DNA of 64,000 nucleotides, taken from Avena insularis (taxonomy: Eukaryota; Streptophyta; Magnoliopsida; Poales; Poaceae). The position numbers and the translations under genes are program-made. Of the stretch, positions 28,749 through 38,985 are shown in pieces. The stretch covers positions 381,411,331-381,475,330 of the forward strand of contig CM042688.1 in the NCBI GenBank assembly GCA_023614405.1, written 5' to 3'. Under the pieces are notes generated by a model that did not search any database, had not been told where the DNA came from, and worked only from the letters and a program-made list of their open reading frames with translations. Position 1 is the first letter of the stretch; each line of letters opens with the position of its first letter.

Positions 28749-29215
28749 CCCAATGGATCCACCGTTAGACCGAGTCTTCTAGAAGGCACGCCATAACACA
28801 GTTGTTCTGCTTGACGATTGTTACATACCGTTCGATTGGGGCGCTTGGACGATTGGGATGGTCTTCGCGAGAGCGATCCTCGAGTAGGCTGTTTTGTGGC
28901 ATGATTGGCCACGCTTGCTCTGGACAAACTGGCATGTTGCGAGTGTTACGACTCGCGAGTTCAGTGGGCCATATCCTAGTGTCACGTCCCCGTTACTTCT
29001 CTTCCTCCCCGTACTTCTTTTCCTTCCCCTCGAAGCCACTTTCCCCACTTCACTTCCATCCTGCCGTAGCCGCAAGCCGAAAACATCCGCCAATTCTCCG
29101 GTCGCTACCTTCATGGTAAGAAATCATTTTACAAGCTTTTGAACTTATCCTACACATTCCTGCTATTCGCCAATCTAACTGCTGATCTTTTTTCCGATTT
29201 CTCGACGAACTTCAG
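28749..29215. other. Array-to-gene transition with possible 5' exon
   Basis: The satellite ends in a partial unit, followed by non-repetitive sequence. A C/T-rich leader-like stretch (28980-29110) ends in TTCATGGTAAGAAA, which would be an ATG directly followed by a GTAAG donor. It may be the 5' exon of the SINA-like pseudogene downstream. Confidence 0.35.
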
Positions 29216-29854
29216 TTGTGGCAGATGTGGGAGCCCAAGAATCTGGAGATCCTCGCGCGCAACTTCGCAGTGGCGTTCCCGCTCCTGTGCTCCCACCAAG
29301 GATGCTTCCGCTGTTACTCCTACCGCGAGCTCCTGCTCCACGAGCTCACGGTCCCGCACGGCGCGCGCGCCTGCACGGAGCCGGGCTACAACTACACAGG
29401 CCCGACGGCAGAGCTCGTCGTCCACCTTGTAGATGGGCACTTGATCGAAGTGATTAGGATCTTGTACGGGCAAGCCCAACTTCTCCAAGAGCAGGTGCTT
29501 CAATCGATTTCGCACGCCGCTGCTAATTTTCCAGGGGGATGGCTCTGCGTCCCGACCATCACCGCCGGTGTTCCGAGAACCAGAGCCGGCCCACCGTCGT
29601 GGTGCCGTGCGGCCAGTCGGTCTCGTGCACCTGGCCCGTATACACGGTGTGCATGTGGGCGAACGCCCAGCCGCCATCGTCGGGTAGCATTCTTGTGCTA
29701 GCCGAGGCGCCGAGCTGCCCGACGCCACGGGAGGTGGAGTATGTGGACCTAAAGGTCGATCCTATGTGTGCCATCTCAGTACCTTGTCGGTGCTGGACCG
29801 AACAGGCAGATGCATTTCTACATTTGTATCGAGAAGACCGACAGACAAATGTAG
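29216..29854 (+). pseudogene. SINA-like (seven-in-absentia) E3 ligase zinc-finger/TRAF-like pseudogene
   Basis: The frame at 29216 reads a SIAH-type zinc-finger layout: a CSHQGCFRCYSYRELLLHEL stretch, then a PHGARACTEPG...YTGPTAELVVHLVDGH stretch, then a YGQ-like continuation. SINA proteins are RING E3 ubiquitin ligases whose SIAH zinc finger and TRAF-like domain bind substrates. No RING is visible here. Two zinc-ligand cysteines expected in the CPHAPC- and EPGC-type positions are replaced (PHGARA, EPGY). The frame shifts near 29530 to one with YTVCMWAN and REVEYVDL, and shifts back for a C-terminal FYICIEKTDRQM ending at TAG 29852-29854. Loss of ligands plus two frameshifts argue for a dead copy. 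Assignment rests on motif memory, not on a search. Confidence 0.55.
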
Positions 29855-30362
29855 TACTTGTGTTGTTGTTACTGTTAGACTTAAGGGATGCTTCTCACGT
29901 GCTTAGAGCATACGTGTTGTGCGAATGTACCCTAGTTGTAGTTTTCAGTACTCCTTAATACTTCGACGAGTTATTATATTGGTCCAATCAGCTTGCTGTT
30001 GTCACGTTGCAAAGTCTGCTTGCTCGATGTATCGGCAATACCGTGTGCTCCCGCTCCCGCATGTCAGTGTCACGTGTTCTGAGGGCCCACCTGCCAGTGT
30101 CCTTCCCCTCGAAGCCACTGTCCCAACTTCTCTTCCATCCTACCACTCCTACCCGATGGTTGTAATCTGATGATTTTCGTTGGATTGTTTACAAGTAATC
30201 TACGTTGATAATGCAACATGCAAATGGCACAGACACAATTTCTAAAGTGGAAGCACTCACCGGCTGCTATTGCACACATTTCTTAATATAGCTCGACAAA
30301 CACATTACAATAATTGTACTCGCATTAAACACAACCGAAATTACAACCATCCTAAACAACAT
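29855..30362. other. Intergenic, 3'-flank-like sequence
   Basis: No coding signal recognised. 30100-30143 (CCTTCCCCTCGAAGCCACTG and following) closely resembles 29021-29064 upstream of the SINA-like pseudogene. 30180-30360 looks like the AT-rich 3' untranslated region of the minus-strand ORF at 30363. Confidence 0.4.
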
Positions 30363-30750
30363 CTAAACCCACATCACACAGCAGTCGTCGGAGTCCACCT
30401 CGATTGGTGACACCGCCGTGCCCTTCCCGGAGACATCCACTATCGCCCGTGGTTTGCCCTTCGCCAAGGAGGCAACAATGGCGTTCTGCATAGCTTCGTC
30501 CCCGTCGCCCTCCACATCGGAATCGAAAATGACGAAGGTGACGGGGTTAGCGTGAAGCGCCGCGCTGGCGGCTCCTCGCCGAGCTCGACGCCAGATCCCC
30601 TTCTACAGGTAAGAGGGCCGAAGCTCGCATACATAGCATCGTTGTTCTCTCAAGAAACCATGGCCATTTGATCTGCGGCGGTAGGATCTTGGGGTGGATC
30701 ATGGCGAGCCCTACCGAAGCGGTGGAGCGGATGGATTTGCCTTGAGCCAT
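30363..30750 (-). pseudogene. Small acidic ORF with UIM-like motif, frameshifted
   Basis: The minus strand opens at ATG 30750 (MAQGKSIRSTASVGLAMIHP) and must shift frame near 30550 to reach a tail that runs to TAG 30363-30365. The tail reads FVIFDSDVEGDGDEAMQNAI, VASLAKGKPRAIVDVSGKG and then an acidic end VEVDSDDCC-like. DEAMQNAIVASL fits the ubiquitin-interacting motif pattern (acidic run, hydrophobic, two residues, Ala, three residues, Ser). I do not recognise the whole protein. It is divergent from the GRF pseudogene starting at 31034, with about 280 bases between start codons. The frameshift could instead be an unrecognised small intron. Confidence 0.4.
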
Positions 30751-31033
30751 GACAAGTTCCTAGGAGGGAGTAAGATTGTGGGCTGCATGTCTAGTTCCCG
30801 AGCAAGACCTCCTAGTGATATGTACGCGCAAGGTACCAAAAATTCGGCCAATGCGCCAGTGGCTTTTGAACCACGAAGGCACGAGTTTTTGACAAGTCCA
30901 CACGCTTAGGTCCCCCACCTATTAGCGAATGTGGACGGTAGGATTCTGCCCGAGTTATTAAGTAGGGATAAATCACGCTCACCACTACCCTAACATCCAA
31001 AGGCTCCTCTTTCTTCTCGCCTCGCCCTCGGCC

Positions 31034-31606
31034 ATGGCTCGCAGCTCGTGCGATTCGTCTGGCGGAATCGGGTCGGCTCAACGCCATCAGCGGTGCCCCA
31101 TCAGTACCGGAGGGCGCCTCACGATTACTACCCCGATATGTCTGTGTTTGTGTGGTGAGAAGATGCCGAGATGGATTTCATGGACCGAAAATACCGCAGG
31201 AAAATTCAGCAACCGCAGATCGTGAGCGGTAAGTTCCTACTATAGGTACAATGGTAACCCGGATCCGGAAAGCGTAATGTAATTCTTTTTTTTGTTTCCT
31301 TCGATCTACTACGCAGGAAGGGAGGGGACTGGCTGTGACAAGTTTGTTTGGATCGAAAAGCCACTGATAGGTTTTCACAAAGAGCTTGTTCAGGATCTGC
31401 GTGATGCTGTGTGGGACAAGAAAGAGGAGATTCGTGCGATGGAGCGAGAGATCCGGGAGCTTCGCCAGGTGCACGGAGGCAAAGGTGGAGGTGGTGAGAC
31501 AGACGGGCTCAAGATTAGGCCAGATAGTGGACACAATTTCCTCATTATCTGGGCATTATCTGTTGCATTTGCAGTTTATGTTGCCATGTCGTTGTCCAGC
31601 AGCTGA
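31034..31606 (+). pseudogene. GRF-type zinc finger protein with C-terminal membrane helix, decayed
   Basis: Exon 1 (31034-31228) starts MARSSCDSSGGIGSAQRH and contains CLCGEKMPRWISWTE, the front half of a GRF-type zinc finger (CxC, then a W-S-W-T segment). A GCGGTAAGTT donor follows. Exon 2 starts after TACGCAG at 31317 and supplies GCDKFVWIE, the closing Cys and aromatic part of the finger. Then come a charged coiled-coil stretch (LVQDLRDAVWDKKEEIRAM, EREIRELRQ) and a terminal hydrophobic helix (FLIIWALSVAFAVYVAMSL) ending at TGA 31604-31606. In exon 1 the frame carrying the finger hits TGA one codon before the donor, so the copy is probably dead. Grass genomes hold many small GRF-coiled-coil-TM proteins, often near transposons. 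The function is unknown. Confidence 0.55.
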
Positions 31607-31986
31607 AATAAGTTGCTGCTTCGTGGAGTGTAGCGGCCAGCTTAAGAAATGTTTTCCAGCCTAGAAACTTATCATAAGTGTAATGCCAACAACAGAGATT
31701 TATTAAGCGCCTATAAATAAATCATGTCTGTGCCACTAACACCCATCGATTTTGGAGAGGATTTAACCGCTCAGCTATCGCGATTGTTCAGATAGTAGTG
31801 GCACAGTCACAATTTTGGATTCAACTAGTGGCCTCGGCCGTATCAAATCCTAAAGTCATGATACATTTTACTCCGAGTACGAGAGGCAGATTGTTTCGCC
31901 CGACAAGTTCCACGCACACAGCTCCAGAGTTTAACCGAACTACATATATAGGTTCAAGTTCAATACATCATTAGGCTGCTACACTG
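31607..31986. other. Intergenic between GRF pseudogene and MULE gene 3' end
   Basis: No gene seen. It holds the probable 3' flanks of the two convergent units. I looked here for a MULE terminal inverted repeat and did not find a convincing one. Confidence 0.4.
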
Positions 31987-34565
31987 CTAGCCCTCTTTCT
32001 CTGCTTGGGTGCCAACTTTCTTCCTCTTTCCTTCACGTCCACTGGCTTCTTCATCTCCTGCCTTCTTCCTCTTCCTGGGTGCCAATTTTCTTACCTTCAC
32101 GTACCCTGCATCTACGGTCCGAGGGAAGTCAGGCCAATCAGCACCAGAATCTTGTCCGACATCATCACTCCACTCATTTTGGTTTTCCTCCCGCAGCAAA
32201 ATCACTGAGTCGGCTGTCTTGTTTCTTACCTTGTGCTTCCTGTAAAAGAACAGTACATGGATTACTACCTTATATCTACAGGCTATAAACAATTTTTTTG
32301 TGTGAATGTACCATCTCATACCTAGGTTTGGGAGCATTAAGGGGACATCCATCTGCTCTATGGCCTATAAGATGGCAGGTCTTGCATCTGTTTTTGCCCT
32401 TCTTTGTAGCACAGAAAGACGAACCCTTCTTCTCGAGAAAATTCTTAAACCTATTCACCTAGGGTCTTCCTCTGCCCCTTTTTGTAACTAGCTGGCAAAG
32501 CTCGAAAGACAGTTGGACTTGAGGCCACTGAGATGGGTTTGTACATGGCTCGATGGATCCAGCGTACGCAGCTCTGAACTTTTCCATAGAGTAGTAGTCT
32601 GACAAATACTGATCCAAATGTGGTAGAGTTCTTTTCTTCACCAAGAAGGCCAAGGCGTGGTCGCAAGGTTTCCCGATATGCTGCCACTCTAAGCAGGTGC
32701 ATTCTCGCAGCTGGATGTTCACAACTTTCCTTTTGCCACTCTTGGACATATCGACCACCTCACAGCTTCTGTTGGTTGACGAGAGAACCTTAAGATGAGC
32801 AAGTCCTCGGCTTCTCTTGTGCAGTTGCTGTACAACTGGCGGTATCATATGTCCTCTAAGTCTCCTACCGATCTCTCCTTATATTTAACAGCTTCATGAT
32901 CATACCACGTATGTTGTCCATCAAGATATGAACAATACGCACTTTTATGTCCTTCACCCAGTTATTCAGGCATTCTGCAAGGTTGTTGTTTATGTAATCA
33001 ACTTTGATGTCAGGGTTGAATTGACTTCTCTTCCATAGCTGCGAATGATGGATGGCTAAGTACTCTGGAAGTTCAGGGGCTTCGGCAAAAATCTTGCTCA
33101 TGAAATAATCGTTGCTACTAGGTTTGTAAACTCTAGCAGCAGGAAACATGTAATGAAATACGCTGCCTGCGTAGTGTGAGTACAAGTTGAGCATCATATG
33201 GGCATGGCATTCTCTACCTTCAGCTCACGGGAACACCTCCTTCACTGCATTCGTCAGCCCTTTGCATGCATCCGTGGATATAGCTAATGGATCCATGTGG
33301 CCTATTGATCTCCTGAGCTGCCTCATAAACCAGACCTAGTTTTCCTCCGTTTCTGTTTCAAACAGCCCGAATGCCACTGGGAACATCCAGTTGTGACCAT
33401 CAAGTGATGTGGCAAATGGCAGGCAGCCTTTCCATTTGTCAGTTAGGACAGTGCTGTCTACACTCAGATACGGCCTACAACCGCCCTTGAATCCATCAAT
33501 GCAAGGTTTAAGTGCCATGAAAAATCTTTTGAAATATATTTTACCACCTTCTGATTTGGTGTCAATCTCCACAACACTCCCCGGACACCTAGCTTGTACC
33601 TCCGCCTTGAAGTTGTACAACATCCTGAAGTTATTGGTCCAATCCCCGTGCAAGACCCCCAGAGCTTTCTCTTTACCTTTCCAAACCGTGTAATACGGAA
33701 GGACAATGTTGTATTTAGAACTGAGGCTAGTCTGAATATTCTTCGCGATCTCCTTAGGGTTATCCTTTAGTATGGACATAGATTGCATAGCCACCCACTC
33801 CGTATCAGTCATTGAGGATTTTAGTTTGCTTCCTGTCGGACACATGTGTGCAGGGCCTATTCTATTCACCTGCAACACAGATTCATTTAAAAGATAAACA
33901 GAGTCGACTAGTTGCCAGAAAGATATCGCACATCAATTGTAGTTATAGAGTGAAAGAGAGAGAGAGAGAGAGAGTTCTAATGGTTTGTTGCATTCATTGC
34001 CCCAATACCCTAATTGCAGTCAACGCAGGTCAGGATCTTGCTGTGATCCTCCATGGACAATGTACCTCGGCCCGTCCATTCATCCACGTTAACTTGCAAA
34101 CGGCCTCATACCTCTCAGCAGAGTTCTTCAGTCGATAAACGTCGAACTCCCCCTTGATACAAAAATGCCGGAACGACATCCTGAACTCATGCATGCTCCT
34201 GAACTCGGTGTCGATCGAAATTATAGGATACCCGTGGTCATGTTTCATTTCTTCTACTTCAACACCCAAATCATCGACTGGAATACCAGCCTCATCGTTA
34301 AGTTCCTCGTCTATTTCATCATCACCAGATTCTTGATCCTCTATAGTGCCTGCTTCTTCATCTGATTCAGAATCTTCGCCATCGTCTCTAATGCCTAGTA
34401 CTGCACACATCATATTGACTCCCATGGGTGGGGCTGCACCATCGTCTCCACCTGGATGGACAGGAACATTGCCCCAGTCCACCTCACTGGCAACTCGCTT
34501 TTCTCCAAGACACTGGTTGGTTCTCACGCAACCACATGGGGTGGTCTTACGCTTGCACGCATCCT
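31987..34565 (-). pseudogene. Mutator-like (MULE) transposase, degenerate
   Basis: Read 5' to 3' on the minus strand. An acidic leader and the MuDR-type N-terminal DNA-binding region (FRSMHEFRMSFRHFCIKG, 34030-34527) come first. The catalytic core follows (33336-33878), with VDST and LDGHNWMFPVAFGL. Next are STDACKGL (about 33260-33290) and NNLAECLNNWVKD (32940-32990), which supply the D, D and E of the triad. After these come a SWIM zinc finger (CTCLEWQHIGKPCDHALAF), a CCHC knuckle (CKTCHLIGHRADGC), and a Lys/Arg-rich tail in a last exon (RKRKKAGDEE...KRKKVG) ending near 31987. In-frame stops occur at 33336-33338 (Trp-like codon to TAG), 33225-33227 (TGA) and 32459-32461 (TAG), with a frameshift near 32870. 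Introns are likely near 32230-32310 and 33890-34030. The triad codons survive but the reading frame does not. Confidence 0.85.
33952..33974. repeat. (GA)n microsatellite
   Basis: About ten GA dinucleotides in a putative intron of the MULE gene. Confidence 0.9.
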
Positions 34566-35351
34566 GTGTACTTTAGTGGACAAACAAGAGTCGAATCAAT
34601 TTCATCTTGAGTGTACAGAACCCTCTTGCTCTTCCTGTACATCCTCCTTCCGATGTAATCTTTCCCGATGGTATCAGAGGGCTTGACATCGCTGCTCCAT
34701 TCCCCATCGAACTAGGCCTTTTTGCCGCTCTTGGGTGTGATCTCCTTATCGCCTCCCTCACGTGTGTTGGCTCTGTGGTGCCGCATTATTGCCCGACCTC
34801 TGGGCGTGTTCTTCTTCGAATTAGCCCTTTTGTCGCTACTATTGGGCATGTTCTCCTTCGTCGGCATTATTGCTCGACTTTAGCGGGCGTGTTCCGCTTC
34901 CAAATTAGCCTTTTGTCGCTACTATTGGGCCTTTCTCCTTCGTCGGCATTATTGCTCGACCTCGGGCGTGTTCCGCCCAAATTATCCTTTTGTTGCTACT
35001 ATTGGGCGTGTTCTCCTTCGTGGCATAATTCCGACAGCTGCAGTGTTCTCGCCCAAATTAGTGTTTTTCCGCTCCCACCGGGTGTGGTAGCCTCTGTGCT
35101 GGCCATCTTCGCCTCTTTGCTACCACTTGGAGTGTTCACCACCGTATAGCCCTCTTAGCGTTTTGCTGCTACCGCTCGGTGTGGCATTTTGACCGATCTC
35201 GGGGTGTACTCATGCATGGTGCCTTTTGTCGTGACTCTTGGGTGTCCTCTTATCCGCATGGTCTTCTTGGTGACGTTTCTTCTTCGGGTGCCCTTTTCGG
35301 GATGCTCTTCCTGCTCCTCTTTATGACGCCTCTCAGAAGACTCTCCTCCGC
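34566..35351. mobile_element. Insert or spacer with ~90-bp tandem repeats and a PBS-like motif
   Basis: This segment separates two coding parts of the minus-strand MULE gene. On the plus strand 34672-34683 reads TGGTATCAGAGG, close to the initiator-Met tRNA primer-binding site used by many LTR retrotransposons. 34790-35040 contains about three diverged direct repeats built from TTTTGTCGCTACTATTGGGC, CTCCTTCGTCGGCATTATTG and CTCGACC-GGGCGTGTTC. I found no matching LTR or clean target duplication, so a retrotransposon leader fragment is only a possibility. It may also simply be an expanded intron. Confidence 0.4.
34790..35040. repeat. Diverged ~70-95-bp tandem repeat, about three copies
   Basis: Successive copies share GGGCGTGTTC, AAATTA-CCTTTTGT-GCTACTATTGGGC and CTTCGTCGGCATTATTGCTCGAC with small deletions between copies. 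Confidence 0.75.
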
Positions 35352-36654
35352 TCAAGCCACCTCAACAAGACTAGCCCCAGTGATGCCATGGATCAGGTCA
35401 TGCATGCCTTCTAAAAGTCCATCATCTCTATTGTCGAGTTCCAATTCCTCTCTAACCGTGAGCACTACCAAGTGGAAGTAAACTTCACCTCTATAATGTT
35501 TCCTTGTAAACTGTATGACTAAATCCTCGGTATCTTTCACTTGATAGCCTTTTGCTCCTGAACCATAATATAACAAATGTGCTTCGGAGGACCCCACAAC
35601 ACCTTCACACGTAACGATGCCATCAAAGTCGATAACTCTACCACTTCGTGGTCGATTCGCCAAGGATTACATCAAACTCGTCATAGAATTTTTCTGTGCC
35701 ATCATCTAATTTTGAAGTATAATCCGCGACACCGACACGAACGATTACTTTGCCATCATTAGGTTCTTCGGGATAGAAACCTCCGAGAGGTTCGAGAGAT
35801 GGAGCGGCACCATCAGACCCAGCCCCAATGCCACCGCCGCCATCACCAGCGTCATCGTTAGCTGGATCAACCTCGGTGGAAGTACCATGACCACGAGCAA
35901 GGCGAGGGCCCTTAGAAGTGGGAGCTACATTACATGGTGGACATGCATGGCCCCTTCTAACGGAAGCCACAATAGGATCAGCTGCTGCCATGCCACCTCG
36001 ACGATCAGGAGCAGTTCCCACAACAGAAGTGTTTCGAGTGCTAGCAGAGTCCAGACCATGAGCTGGCTTTAGACCAGCAGCTCGGTGAACCCGAGCACAG
36101 GTTCGAGGAGGAGAGAATGGTTCAGTCTTTGCAACAATAGTGGGGCAGCCTCCGGAAGCCTTAGTTTGCTCAACAGCGGCAGGGATTGGGTCAACAGCGT
36201 CCAGATCAACAACAACACGAGGACGACCAGTACCAGCAGATTCCAGAGCACGGGTTCGCACAACTTGAGGACGGTTTCGAGGAGGAGGAGCACACAAGGC
36301 AGCGGTCTTGGAAACAACAGCGGGGCAGCCTCCGGACGCCTTAGTTTGCTCAACAGCGGCATGGATTGGGTGAGCAGCAGCTGCAGCAACACGGGCACGG
36401 GGACAGGGACGACCAGTACCAGCAGATTCCAGAGCAGAGTTTTCCACAATGGCAATACGGGGACTCCTACGAGGAGATTTCCTGACAGAAGCATGTCGCA
36501 GACGAGGAACCACATTTTGCTCAACAACAGCAGGGGTTCGAGTTAGACCTCCCTGTCCAATAATAGCTGGGCGACTCCCAGTAGTAGGAGCTTCCTCATC
36601 CACTATGTTACACACCATCGTAACCACACGAAGCCTAACATGCTGTTTCATCAA
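35352..36654 (-). pseudogene. N-terminal coding region upstream of the MULE transposase (Ala/Pro-rich, PB1-like end)
   Basis: Two overlapping minus-strand frames make one broken coding stretch. The first (36654-35638) is rich in Ala, Pro and Arg and includes an internal duplication: ALESAGTGRP...AAVEQTKASGGCP appears twice, about 60 residues apart. It ends with KVIVRVGVADYTSKLDDGTE, reminiscent of the PB1-like N-terminal domain some plant MuDR proteins carry. The frame then shifts into FDGIVTCEGVVGSSEAHLLY...VREELELDNRDDG (35663-35352). A TGA in the leader and the frameshift show decay. It could be the 5' part of the same transposase gene or a separate element-encoded ORF. Confidence 0.5.
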
Positions 36655-36677
36655 CCCAATTAGCTGACTGGCACACG

Positions 36678-37097
36678 CTATAGGAACCCTGAAGCCTCGT
36701 TCATCAACGGTTGAACTGCGTACCGCTTCCGCCTCATTTCAGCAAGTTCACGACAAGAAGAACTAAACCAGGGATGCATAACCGCATGCACTACTTCCAT
36801 CTTCAGACTCTGAGCCCGTTTCCACGTGCTCTTCCCATGTGCTAATTTAACGAGGTAGCCGCAGATGCTCACCAGAACCGTGTATTTGGGTTCAGCGGAG
36901 ATCCTAGTTGACAGAAAATTGGAGACAAAAGATAAGAATTGTTTGTCAACGTCGTGCTAGCAAACAATTCTATGTTCGATATATCTCTGTAATGCCAATA
37001 GCCAGCTAGCAGTTATAGGTAGTGCGATAGCAAAGAGAAGAGTAGCTCACCCGAAATTAGCCAGAAGTACTTCTTCCTCGGCAAATGGATCTGCCAT
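36678..37097 (-). pseudogene. 5' exons of the MULE-associated gene (unrecognised domain)
   Basis: Exon 1 (37097-37051) starts MADPFAEEEVLLANF and is followed by a GGGTGAGC donor. After an intron, the acceptor AACTAG at 36904 opens exon 2 in matching phase (ISAEPKYTVLVSICGYLVKL, then AHGKSTWKRAQSLKMEVVHA and SSSCRELAEMRRKR). The reading frame shifts near 36720 toward RGFRVPIACASQLIGLMKQH, which continues into the ORF at 36654. The consistent splice phase suggests a real former gene start. I cannot name the domain. Confidence 0.45.
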
Positions 37098-37622
37098 CCT
37101 TCACAATGCAGCCTGTCGGCGGTAGAGGCGGGCTAGATCTTCGCAACGGCTGGCACGACATTCGGCATTAGAGCTCGGTAGCAGCGAGTAGGCGTAGCAA
37201 CTTGGCGCCAGAAGTCAAATGCCCGAAGAGATCATTCTGGTTGGAGAGGGGATTTCGATGCCGCCGGTGCTAGGGTTCATACGAAAGGAGGAAGGGAGTG
37301 GATTTGTGAATTTGGTCAACGCACGATACTCCTTTAGTATCTCGTTTCGCCTACGTGGTTGCCGCGTTGGCGCCACACGTAAATATTATCGACATGAGGG
37401 TCCCGACCGTCTACTTCACGGGGCAGTTTCACGACATGTTTGGATTTGGTAGGGGTGAGACGAGTTTGCATCGAAATGGCCCCTCTCGGTAGTTGGCGGC
37501 CCAAATTTTCGAAACGCGGTAATTTCAGGCAACTTAGGTACCGCCATGCGCTGGCCTGCCAACTTTGGTACCGCAGACGAACAAGCCCTGAACAGAGGCA
37601 AGGAACGTTTTTGACCTGAAGC
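37098..37622. other. 5' flank of the MULE gene
   Basis: No gene recognised. 37510-37590 holds a partial direct repeat (AACTTAGGTACCGCCA and AACTTTGGTACCGCAG) and ends in CGAACAAGCCCTG, which resembles a hAT-type element end (CAGGGCTTGTTCG on the other strand). I could not find the partner end. Confidence 0.35.
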
Positions 37623-37708
37623 TTCCGTGCTTACATCCCACTAAAGATGTTTAATGATGAGCAGAGAGAAACAATTATCAGTATCATGTACTCAATTTGG
37701 TCATCACG

Positions 37709-37724
37709 TAACAGATGGATTCAT
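37709..37724. repeat. 16-bp target-site duplication, left copy
   Basis: TAACAGATGGATTCAT here matches TAACAAATGGATTCAT at 38401-38416 with one mismatch. Confidence 0.85.
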
Positions 37725-38400
37725 TTTTTTTTGCGGGGAAGAAATAGCGAAATTACACCAGAGTCCTTACAGACCAGTCCACAAGATAAAGAAAATTACA
37801 ACTCGGTCCAGTAGGACAACGAAGACGCCATTGACGAAGCAGACGTGCCGCCGGCGCGCCGCCGCCGCTCCACCACTTCAACCTTCGATCGGATGAAGTC
37901 CCATGGCAGATGGGAAGTCGACGAACCTCAGCTCCAAGGAACCTCCACCTAGCCTCGCCATCGTCGCCTTCGATCTGGTTCACCTCGCCGTCACCTTCGG
38001 AATCTTCAACAGCCGGAGCCGCCGCTCCACAGCCTCCGACGCAGGAAGCAAGCGAACCACAACTCCACCGAGTTGCGAACGCGGGGAAGGAGGCAGATCT
38101 ACAGCCACGCTCCACAGAGCGCCACCACCAGAGAGGATCTCCGCCTCCACCAAAACGCCAAGCCGGACACGCCATCCTCTCCCCGACACCGCCGGCAGGC
38201 ACACCATTCAAAACTAGACTATGTATAGGCTGGATCGAAGGTTTCCCCACCCTCCCGCCACCGAGGCGGCCGGCGGAGGGAGGGGAAACCAGCGGATCAC
38301 CGCCAGCGAGCTGGATCGAACGGTGGGGTTGAAAAAATCGCCTCTCCTACTATAGCGGGGGAGAGAGCCGGGTCCAAGGTCCCTTTAATCCAAGCCTTGA
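37725..38400 (-). mobile_element. Non-autonomous non-LTR retroposon, minus orientation
   Basis: The insert begins on the plus strand with a T-tract (about 37724-37732), that is, a poly-A tail on the minus strand, and is bracketed by a 16-bp target-site duplication with one mismatch. It is GC-rich with a C/T-rich 5' region, and its minus-strand 3' end reads TAAGGACTCTGGTGTAATTT before the A-tract. No reverse transcriptase is present, so it depended on another element's machinery. Open frames inside it (for example 37753-38250 minus) are compositional. It could be a deleted LINE or a retrocopied transcript. Confidence 0.75.
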
Positions 38401-38416
38401 TAACAAATGGATTCAT
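38401..38416. repeat. 16-bp target-site duplication, right copy
   Basis: TAACAAATGGATTCAT, one mismatch from 37709-37724. Confidence 0.85.
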
Positions 38417-38949
38417 GATGAGAAGTATGATCCATATCAATCTCTGAAGATTAAAGAAGAGTTACAGATGCTTGATCTGTAGGGGAAGAAGCCAATGGTT
38501 GTCCCTAGTCAGTTGTGGAGACCACCGGATCCTGGATGGATTAAAATCAACACCGGTGCCATCGGTGTGCAGAACTCAAATGGCGGTGGAGGGGGTGTTG
38601 CACGCTCTCACTTGTCCTTTGTTGGTGGTTGGAGTAAACCCTATAAGACCTTATTCGGTTGGGCCGGGGTTAGGAGGGGTCAACCGGGGTCGGGGTCCAA
38701 TACCCGTCAAATATACCCACGTGGTTTCATTACAAGCCCAAAGAAATTCGGTCTTCGGTTAGGCCCGGTGGGTATTCTCTCCCGGTGCACCCCGTCGAAA
38801 CCCACCTGGTTTTCGCAGCGATAGAAACATCGAGGGAGGAGGCGTGGATTGAGGAGAGAAAAAAGGGCGACGCCGCGACAGGCGAGGAAAGCGGAGACGA
38901 CGCGGGGCAGCGGAGCGGACAGAGGCGGCCAGTGTGGCGAAGTAGAAGA

Positions 38950-38985
38950 CTCGATGGCCACCTCTCCTCTCGCCGGTAAGCTCGT
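38950..38985 (+). other. Exon-like start and splice donor inside the Harbinger element
   Basis: ATGGCCACCTCTCCTCTCG sits after a long GA-rich leader and is followed within three bases by CCGGTAAGC, a strong plant donor context. It looks like a captured first exon of a host gene. The parent gene is not identified. Confidence 0.4.

Noticed and set aside
2221..28768. Dozens of open reading frames of 60-300 codons in both strands of the array
   Set aside because: They are translations of the satellite in different frames, overlap each other on both strands, and break at every irregular unit.
29150..29728. 192-codon minus-strand ORF
   Set aside because: It is the antisense shadow of the GC-rich SINA-like pseudogene and has no motif of its own.
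36069..36527. Leu/Val-rich minus-strand ORF and its plus-strand partner (36085-36546)
   Set aside because: Alternative frames of the repetitive Ala/Pro-rich MULE-associated ORF; low-complexity composition only.
37432..37590. hAT-like MITE ending CGAACAAGCCCTG
   Set aside because: Only one terminus resembles a hAT end. The left partner and an 8-bp duplication were not seen.
31000..37600. Terminal inverted repeats of the MULE
   Set aside because: I compared flanks by eye and found no convincing long inverted pair with a 9-bp duplication, so no element boundary is claimed.
37753..38250. 165-codon minus-strand ORF
   Set aside because: Lies inside the retroposon insert and reads GC-rich low-complexity sequence. 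The opposite strand is equally open.
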